From the NCBI GenBank assembly GCA_003523945.1, contig DOFS01000390.1:511-6556 (forward strand): a stretch of 6,046 nt of DNA, in the 5' to 3' direction. The number at the start of each line of letters is the position of its first letter. Position 1 is the first letter of the stretch. The position numbers were made by a program, and so were the translations under genes. The stretch is from Nitrospiraceae bacterium. Its GTDB lineage: Bacteria; Nitrospirota; Nitrospiria; Nitrospirales; UBA8639. Under the pieces are notes generated by a model that was not told where the DNA came from, ran no database searches, and worked only from the letters and a program-made list of their open reading frames with translations. Positions 1 through 3,299 of the stretch are shown in pieces.

Positions 1-69
1 CAGGCTGCGCAAGTCGTGACGGGAGACGCAGACCTGAAGGATCTACCAGACGTGATCTACATCAAGTAA
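1..69 (+). CDS. C-terminal end of an unidentified protein (partial, 5' end outside window)
   Basis: Frame 1 is open from the left edge to a TAA at 67-69 and encodes 22 residues ending in DLPDVIYIK. The adjacent +2 frame stops at once. The +3 frame stays open to about 190, but its translation is arginine-rich and looks like a shadow. The VVTGDADL segment recalls the last acidic motif of PIN-domain nucleases (VTGDxDL), but only about ten residues follow it, fewer than usual. I therefore do not assign a family. The gene converges on the Crp/Fnr regulator, and 185 bp separate the two stop codons. Confidence 0.5.
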   Translation, partial: QAAQVVTGDADLKDLPDVIYIK

Positions 70-96
70 TAAAATCCGCTCTGTATGATCGTAGGT

Positions 97-128
97 ATCG
101 GTCCGGCCAAGCCCTGGTCATGGCCGAT
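97..128 (+). terminator. Terminator-like hairpin after the partial gene
   Basis: An outer stem ATCGG (97-101) pairs with CCGAT (124-128). It encloses an inner stem GGCCA (105-109) with TGGTC (115-119), which includes one G-U pair and a five-base loop. Only three T residues follow, so this is at best a weak intrinsic terminator, placed 28 bp after the stop at 69. The rest of 70-254 shows no convincing gene or site. Confidence 0.25.
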
Positions 129-254
129 TTCGTGGAGTGCATTCCGGCAAGAGGATTTGCAGAAGTCCAAACAACCTGGCTCAGTTTCTAGAAATTATGG
201 ACAGCTTCATGCTGCGGAATTGCTACAACTGAACCGTAGGGAAAAAAGAGGGAC

Positions 255-908
255 CTAGTCGTGGAGGACGACATTCAGAAGGGAACTGTGTACCCGCAGG
301 CCGTCATTGTATTCAATAAAGCCCAATTTCCGAAACCTATTCATAAAAAAACTCACCCGAGACCGGGTGGTCCCGATCATTTCGGCAAGCGTTTCCTGAC
401 TAATCTTCGCGACAACCGTTTGGGGTTGGCCCTCTTTCCCATAATGGGCCAGTAACAGCAGCACCCGGGCCAGTCGTTTCTCAGCTGAATTAAAGAGCTG
501 ATCCACCAGGTCCTCCTGGATGCGGATATTGCGGGTCAGGAGATATTCCATGAAATATTCCGAGAACCCCGGTTCGTCGCGGAGCATCCTGAGCATCGTC
601 TGTTTGTCAACACGGAAAAGACTAACGTCTTCCAATGCGGTCGCGGAGGCCATATACACTCGTTGTCCCGCAAGACACCCTTCACCCAAAAAATCTCCCT
701 GCTCCACGATCGCCACAACCGCCTCTTTGCCCTGATTCGAAACCACGGAAAGTTTGACCTGGCCTGACTGAATATAATAAACGGCATCCGCCTGGTCTCC
801 TTGCGTAAAGATAACCCGGTTTTTCGGGCACGTGAGCCTTGTTTTGCCGGTGCTGATTTTGGCCAAAAACGCCTGAGGATCAAACGACGAGGTGGGCTTA
901 GCCTTCAT
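255..908 (-). CDS. Crp/Fnr-family transcriptional regulator
   Basis: This 217-residue protein has the usual size and architecture of the CRP/FNR superfamily. Residues about 15-125 form the cyclic-nucleotide-binding-like beta-roll, with GDFLGEGCLAG at 71-81. Residues about 125-145 form the long dimerisation helix. Residues about 145-215 form the winged helix-turn-helix, with SQETLAEMIGTTRSRVSFF at 170-188. Only two cysteines are present (27 and 78), so it cannot carry the four-cysteine iron-sulfur cluster of FNR. At the position where CRP-type pockets have the phosphate-binding arginine I read Tyr85 (VYMASA), which argues against cAMP binding. In the recognition helix, the CRP Arg180/Glu181/Arg185 positions appear as Arg182/Ser183/Phe187, so the DNA target should differ from TGTGA or TTGAT. 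The ATG is fixed by an AGGAGG six bases upstream. It is a cytoplasmic DNA-binding protein; its regulon and effector are unknown. An inverted repeat at 977-993 could be an autoregulatory site. Confidence 0.95.
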   Translation of the reverse strand: MKAKPTSSFDPQAFLAKISTGKTRLTCPKNRVIFTQGDQADAVYYIQSGQVKLSVVSNQGKEAVVAIVEQGDFLGEGCLAGQRVYMASATALEDVSLFRVDKQTMLRMLRDEPGFSEYFMEYLLTRNIRIQEDLVDQLFNSAEKRLARVLLLLAHYGKEGQPQTVVAKISQETLAEMIGTTRSRVSFFMNRFRKLGFIEYNDGLRVHSSLLNVVLHD

Positions 909-914
909 AGGCTG

Positions 915-920
915 CCTCCT
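915..920 (-). promoter_or_regulatory. Strong Shine-Dalgarno site of the Crp/Fnr gene
   Basis: CCTCCT on the plus strand reads AGGAGG on the minus strand. It is separated by six bases from the ATG at 908-906. This full-consensus site at ideal spacing decides the start codon. Confidence 0.85.
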
Positions 921-938
921 GAGAGAGACCCGAGCTAC

Positions 939-944
939 ATTCTA
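939..944 (-). promoter_or_regulatory. Possible -10 element for the Crp/Fnr gene
   Basis: The minus strand reads TAGAAT here, five of six bases of TATAAT, 31 bp upstream of the start codon. No good -35 lies 16-18 bp further upstream. If it is used, it would probably need an activator. The inverted repeat at 977-993 would then be centred about 53 bp upstream of the start site. Confidence 0.2.
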
Positions 945-969
945 GGTAGGGGCGGGTTGTGCTAAAAGT

Positions 970-997
970 TTGACAGTGGAAAATATCTTTCCATAAA
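970..997 (+). promoter_or_regulatory. Candidate sigma-70 promoter pointing rightward
   Basis: TTGACA at 970-975 matches the -35 consensus exactly. CATAAA at 992-997 matches four of six -10 bases at a spacing of 16 bp. Transcription would start near 1004, giving a leader of about 480 nt before the lipoprotein start, which is long for a direct promoter of that gene. It could instead drive an untranslated RNA. The whole spacer is occupied by the inverted repeat at 977-993. Confidence 0.35.
977..993. promoter_or_regulatory. Inverted repeat TGGAAA-N5-TTTCCA, candidate operator
   Basis: Two perfect six-base arms (977-982 and 988-993) flank ATATC. The 17-bp size suits a homodimeric helix-turn-helix regulator. 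It sits 69 bp upstream of the Crp/Fnr start codon and exactly between the -35 and -10 of the rightward promoter. A bound dimer would be expected to block that promoter. The link to the adjacent regulator is inference from position and from its non-canonical recognition helix. Confidence 0.4.
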
Positions 998-1023
998 TGC
1001 CTTATTTGTTCAAGACGTGATTT

Positions 1024-1059
1024 GGAACTGGAACCGGAACGGGACGCCTTACTCGTTCC
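1024..1059 (+). repeat. Tandem GGAACN hexamers with an inverted CGTTCC partner
   Basis: Three consecutive hexamers GGAACT, GGAACC and GGAACG occupy 1024-1041, followed by a degenerate GGACGC. The last perfect copy (GGAACG, 1036-1041) can pair with CGTTCC at 1054-1059 across a 12-base loop. It lies about 20 nt downstream of the predicted rightward start site, so it could be an RNA hairpin. It may also be chance. Confidence 0.3.
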
Positions 1060-1361
1060 TCGCGGGTCATAGGCACTGAGGGTGTGTGTTCCATTTTTCC
1101 CTCCACCCTCACTATTGAGTACGTCCGATTTCTTCCACTCGGTACCGCCGGATGGGTATGCAGGAGCCTGTCAAAAAACATTTTGTCTGACTAATTTCCT
1201 TAAGTCCCCTTTGACATCTTTGAAAAAAATTCCACTGTGGACGCCATTCAAAAATCAACACGGACAAAAATTCCAGCCGGGAGGCAACCTGTCCCAGAAA
1301 ACCGACCCTGATTGAGATAAACATTTGCAAAATCCGGCATCTATCACCACACATCTATCGG

Positions 1362-1389
1362 TTGCCAATGGCGCAAGACTTGCTAGATC
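1362..1389 (+). promoter_or_regulatory. Weak candidate promoter for the lipoprotein gene
   Basis: TTGCCA at 1362-1367 (five of six matches to the -35) and TAGATC at 1384-1389 (three of six to the -10) are 16 bp apart. This would give a leader of roughly 86 nt. The odd palindrome GCAAG-A-CTTGC (1373-1383) lies in the spacer. It is the nearest plausible promoter I could find to the gene, but the -10 match is poor. Confidence 0.2.
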
Positions 1390-1462
1390 AAAGCCATTGA
1401 ACCCAAGAAGAAGCACAACGGGCCTGCCTGCAAAATTTTCAAAGACGAAAGTCCCATCTTCT

Positions 1463-1467
1463 AGGAG
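1463..1467 (+). promoter_or_regulatory. Distant Shine-Dalgarno of the lipoprotein gene
   Basis: AGGAG lies 14 bases before the ATG at 1482. Directly after it comes a four-codon frame, ATG at 1468 to TGA at 1480-1482, whose stop overlaps the lipoprotein ATG by one base. The spacing suggests weak initiation, or that this AGGAG is not the functional site. Confidence 0.35.
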
Positions 1468-1481
1468 ATGAGAAACCCCTG

Positions 1482-1838
1482 ATGAGTCAATCAGTCAAAA
1501 GGGCTCAGAGAAATTCCCACACAGGAATATATACCGTCTTGTGCGTTTGGAGTTTCCTGATGGCCGGTTGTCAGGAACCTCCGATCCATCAATTACAAGA
1601 AGCCCGTCAAGCAGTGGAAAAAGCCAAGCGGGAAGGAGCCTATACTTATGCCCCCGATCTATATAGTTTAGCCGAAAGTGAGCTGACGGTCGGAGAAGAA
1701 GAATTTTATAATCAATCCAGGAAAATCTTCTGGGCTCGAGATTATTCCATGGCCACCCGGTTAATGATGTTGGCACAAACCGATGCTCATCAGGCCCTCG
1801 CTCTGGCCCAGGATGAAAAACAGAAATCTTCGATGTAG
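1482..1838 (+). CDS. Small outer-membrane-type lipoprotein, DUF4398-like
   Basis: The 118-residue protein starts with a lipoprotein signal peptide: basic residues at 6-10, a hydrophobic stretch at about 16-28 and the lipobox LMAG followed by Cys30. It would be exported by Sec, lipidated and cleaved before Cys30. Gln follows the cysteine at +2, not Asp, which in Gram-negative bacteria favours sorting to the outer membrane. The mature part is helical and acidic, with HQLQEARQAVEKAKREGA at 36-53 followed by YAPDLYSLAESEL at 56-68. This resembles DUF4398 proteins, in which a short helical repeat follows an Ala/Glu-rich segment and which often occur near OmpA-like cell-envelope proteins. No enzymatic residues are evident. 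The start is the only reasonable one in frame; an AGGAG lies 14 bases upstream, which is longer than ideal. A longer open frame on the opposite strand (1495-2064) has no such features and is treated as a shadow. The function is unknown; a structural or envelope-stress role is inference. Confidence 0.8.
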   Translation: MSQSVKRAQRNSHTGIYTVLCVWSFLMAGCQEPPIHQLQEARQAVEKAKREGAYTYAPDLYSLAESELTVGEEEFYNQSRKIFWARDYSMATRLMMLAQTDAHQALALAQDEKQKSSM

Positions 1839-1910
1839 GACGAACACCCTCCTCCTCTTTCCCATCATATGCGGGCATCATACGTTTGGAGGGACTTCGT
1901 CGGACCATCA

Positions 1911-1924
1911 GGACCGCTCGGTCC
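1911..1924. repeat. Short perfect inverted repeat GGACCG-CT-CGGTCC
   Basis: As RNA it would form a GGACC stem with a GCTC tetraloop. No T-run follows on either strand, so it is not a classical intrinsic terminator. It lies 73 bp after the lipoprotein stop and might act as a transcript-stabilising 3' end structure. Confidence 0.4.
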
Positions 1925-1939
1925 AGAACCACGGGAAAG

Positions 1940-1958
1940 GGGCTGGTCCTCCAGGCCC
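1940..1958. repeat. GC-rich hairpin with one bulged base
   Basis: GGGCTGG (1940-1946) pairs with CCAGGCCC (1951-1958) around the loop TCCT, leaving one bulged G. The seven-pair stem is strong, but no T-run follows, so a Rho-independent terminator is not supported. Together with the hairpin just upstream it may mark the 3' end of the lipoprotein transcript. Confidence 0.4.
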
Positions 1959-1978
1959 GATACCTCATGCAGACCCCT

Positions 1979-1992
1979 TTGATTAGCATCAC
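1979..1992. promoter_or_regulatory. FNR-like box TTGAT-TAGC-ATCAC
   Basis: Nine of ten specified bases match the FNR consensus TTGAT-N4-ATCAA. The box overlaps the -35 element of the candidate channel promoter, a position expected for repression rather than class II activation. The regulator encoded in this window lacks both the FNR cysteines and FNR-type recognition residues, so another protein would have to bind here. A chance match is possible. Confidence 0.25.
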
Positions 1993-2006
1993 AAATACAG
2001 TATGAT
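1979..2006 (+). promoter_or_regulatory. Candidate promoter of the MscS-type channel gene
   Basis: TTGATT at 1979-1984 (four of six matches) and TATGAT at 2001-2006 (five of six) are separated by 16 bp. The predicted start near 2013 gives a leader of about 230 nt before the GTG at 2244. It is the best promoter-like pair in this intergenic region. Confidence 0.4.
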
Positions 2007-2230
2007 CTGAGGATGTCGGTTGGCATTTCCGAGCCGGATCTGCTCTTGGACCGCTCTTGTGCATTCGCCTTCAGCCTGACCCGTTGGATTGTGAGTCGCC
2101 GGTTTTCCTCGTTCATCTGCAGACGTTTGGGCACAGGTATGTTTCCCCCAATCGGTCAGATTCGGAATGATGACTGAGACTCCTATGCTTGTCGCAGTGA
2201 CCTCAACGCGGCCGGACCACCCAAACGTCA

Positions 2231-2237
2231 TGAGGAG
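2231..2237 (+). promoter_or_regulatory. Shine-Dalgarno site supporting the GTG start of the channel gene
   Basis: TGAGGAG ends six bases before the GTG at 2244. The in-frame ATG three codons later (2253) would be 15 bases away, so the GTG start is preferred. Confidence 0.7.
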
Positions 2238-2243
2238 CCACAC

Positions 2244-3107
2244 GTGGAACAAATGATAGATTCACCCGGTGACCTATTTATCCGTTACGGCCTGAGTACG
2301 TTCTTTCTCTTCTTAATCCTCATCATCGTCAGGATGGGGATCCACCACAGTCTGTTTCGATCAACAGAGCTCTCCGTGGAAACGCGGCGGCGATGGGCGG
2401 TCAACCTCAGAAATGGCCTCCTCTTCCTGTTTATCCTCGGAATGATTTTTATTTGGGCCCCGCAACTCCAAACCTTTGCCGTCTCCGTCTTTGCTGTTGC
2501 CGTCGCCTTCGTCCTGGCCACCAAGGAAATCATTGATTGCTTGAGCGGTTCAGGGCTCCGGGTGCTGACCAAAGCCTATTCGTTGGGTGATCGCATCGAA
2601 ATCGGAGGAATTCGGGGAAACGTGGTCGACCACAACGCCTTGACCACCACGGTGTTGGAAATCGGCCCGGGCCAAACCTCTCACCAATATACCGGCCGGG
2701 CCATGGTCATCCCCAACAGCTTTATTTTCGATCACCCCTTAACCAATGAAACCTATACAAAAAAATACCGCCTCCATATTGTGACCGTCCCGCTGAGTAC
2801 CGACGATGACTGGAAAACCGCCGAACGACTCCTGCTGCAAGCCGGGGAGGAAGAAGCCGCGCCGTATATCAATGACGCCAGAACCTATCTCAAAAAACTC
2901 GAAGGCAAATTGTGGTTGGATGCCCCCTCGGTAGAACCCCGGGTCACCATTCAGTTGCCGGAACCCGGACGCATCAACCTTTTACTCCGGGTGCCCTGCC
3001 CGACCCAATATCCTTCCCGTCTGGAACAAGCCATCCTTCGAAAATTTCTTGCTGAATTTTCCTTTACTCCGCGTTTAGTGATACAGGAGACACACTCCTC
3101 CCATTAA
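2244..3107 (+). CDS. MscS-family mechanosensitive ion channel
   Basis: The 287-residue protein is almost the size of E. coli MscS. Hydrophobic segments at about 11-30 and 57-73, and a small-residue-rich pore helix at about 77-100 (FAVSVFAVAVAFVLATKEII), give the three-helix MscS layout. The cytoplasmic beta domain follows, with SLGDRIEIGGIRGNV at 113-127 and the typical VIPNS at 155-159. An alpha/beta region continues to the C terminus. The pore helix carries Val and Phe at several places where E. coli MscS packs Ala against Gly, so gating tension may differ; this is inference. Such channels sit in the inner membrane and release small solutes when turgor rises after hypo-osmotic shock. The start is GTG, supported by a well-spaced TGAGGAG. 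The gene is followed after 192 bp by a trehalose synthase gene, which fits a shared osmotic role but does not prove it. A conductance other than the small-conductance type cannot be excluded. Confidence 0.92.
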   Translation: MEQMIDSPGDLFIRYGLSTFFLFLILIIVRMGIHHSLFRSTELSVETRRRWAVNLRNGLLFLFILGMIFIWAPQLQTFAVSVFAVAVAFVLATKEIIDCLSGSGLRVLTKAYSLGDRIEIGGIRGNVVDHNALTTTVLEIGPGQTSHQYTGRAMVIPNSFIFDHPLTNETYTKKYRLHIVTVPLSTDDDWKTAERLLLQAGEEEAAPYINDARTYLKKLEGKLWLDAPSVEPRVTIQLPEPGRINLLLRVPCPTQYPSRLEQAILRKFLAEFSFTPRLVIQETHSSH

Positions 3108-3299
3108 CAACGAAATTGGCCTTTCTACCCGTTCCTATGGTAAAAACTTTTCATTCATCTTTATCTTTATATTTCAACATCCTCGCTCAACCGTCATCCA
3201 TCCCGACCTTGCCGATTGTCAAACTCATATCGAGACCGCACTTCCTGTCTAGGGCGGGAAAACGAACACCATAGTCAGTAATCAGGAAAGGCCCAATCC
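3108..3299. other. Intergenic gap between channel and trehalose synthase genes
   Basis: No terminator hairpin with a T-run is visible after the channel stop. TATATT at 3168-3173 could be a -10 element but lacks a good -35. TTGTCA at 3216-3221 could be a -35 but lacks a good -10. Seven-base arms CTATGGT (3135-3141) and ACCATAG (3268-3274) are far apart and probably coincidental. Whether the two genes are cotranscribed cannot be decided from sequence. Confidence 0.4.
3284..3291 (+). promoter_or_regulatory. Shine-Dalgarno site of the trehalose synthase gene
   Basis: AGGAAAGG ends eight bases before the ATG at 3300. This supports the start just before the conserved N-terminal sequence DPLWYKDAIIYELHVRAF. 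Confidence 0.7.

Larger units (their letters stand above)
909..1481. other. 573-bp divergent intergenic region without a convincing gene
   Basis: The region lies between the start codons of the Crp/Fnr gene and the lipoprotein gene. The open frames inside it (for example 1082-1315 plus and 1112-1354 minus) lack ribosome-binding sites and give low-complexity translations, so I do not call them genes. It does contain a promoter-like pair with an embedded inverted repeat (970-997), a tandem GGAACN run with an inverted CGTTCC partner (1024-1059), an isolated perfect TTGACA at 1211-1216 without a matching -10, and an 11-bp palindrome GCAAG-A-CTTGC at 1373-1383. It is long enough to hold a non-coding RNA or a long leader, but no known RNA family was recognised. 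Confidence 0.6.
1839..2243. other. 405-bp intergenic region with GC-rich inverted repeats
   Basis: No plus-strand frame here has both a start site and a protein-like translation. The minus-strand frames (for example 1865-2134 and 1989-2252) lack Shine-Dalgarno sites and are not supported. The stretch contains two hairpins (1911-1924 and 1940-1958), a cluster of GGACC and GGTCC pentamers, and the candidate promoter of the channel gene at 1979-2006. The final 200 bp upstream of the channel gene show nothing else I can name. Confidence 0.55.

Noticed and set aside
242..272. Possible terminator of the Crp/Fnr gene: GTCGT-N5-ACGAC stem (258-272) followed on the minus strand by six T residues (247-242)
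   Set aside because: The stem has only five pairs, includes the last codons of the gene and is separated from the T-run by ten bases, so it does not fit an intrinsic terminator well.
255..908. Reading the regulator as an oxygen-sensing FNR
   Set aside because: It has only two cysteines, at 27 and 78. The N-terminal cysteine cluster needed for the [4Fe-4S] centre is absent.
1152..1190. Twelve-codon mini-ORF beginning ATGGGTATG
   Set aside because: It has no Shine-Dalgarno site and is very short, and nothing supports its translation.
1211..1239. Perfect TTGACA at 1211-1216 as a promoter
   Set aside because: No sequence resembling a -10 element occurs 15-19 bp downstream.
1082..1315. 77-codon plus-strand frame in the divergent intergenic region
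   Set aside because: There is no ribosome-binding site, the composition is rich in Pro/Ser/Phe/Lys and no known motif is present. It is best seen as a chance open frame.
1495..2064. 189-codon open frame on the minus strand, antisense to the lipoprotein gene and extending into the gap
   Set aside because: It is longer than the lipoprotein frame, but I see no Shine-Dalgarno site, recognisable domain or plausible signal. The opposite strand has a clear signal peptide and lipobox.
1865..2252. Two overlapping minus-strand frames of 87-89 codons upstream of the channel gene
   Set aside because: They are rich in Arg, Ser and Gly, have no start signals and conflict with each other. No recognisable family was seen.
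3135..3274. Seven-base inverted repeat CTATGGT / ACCATAG flanking the gap before the trehalose synthase gene
   Set aside because: The arms are 126 bases apart and short. A pair like this is expected by chance, and no mobile-element features lie between them.
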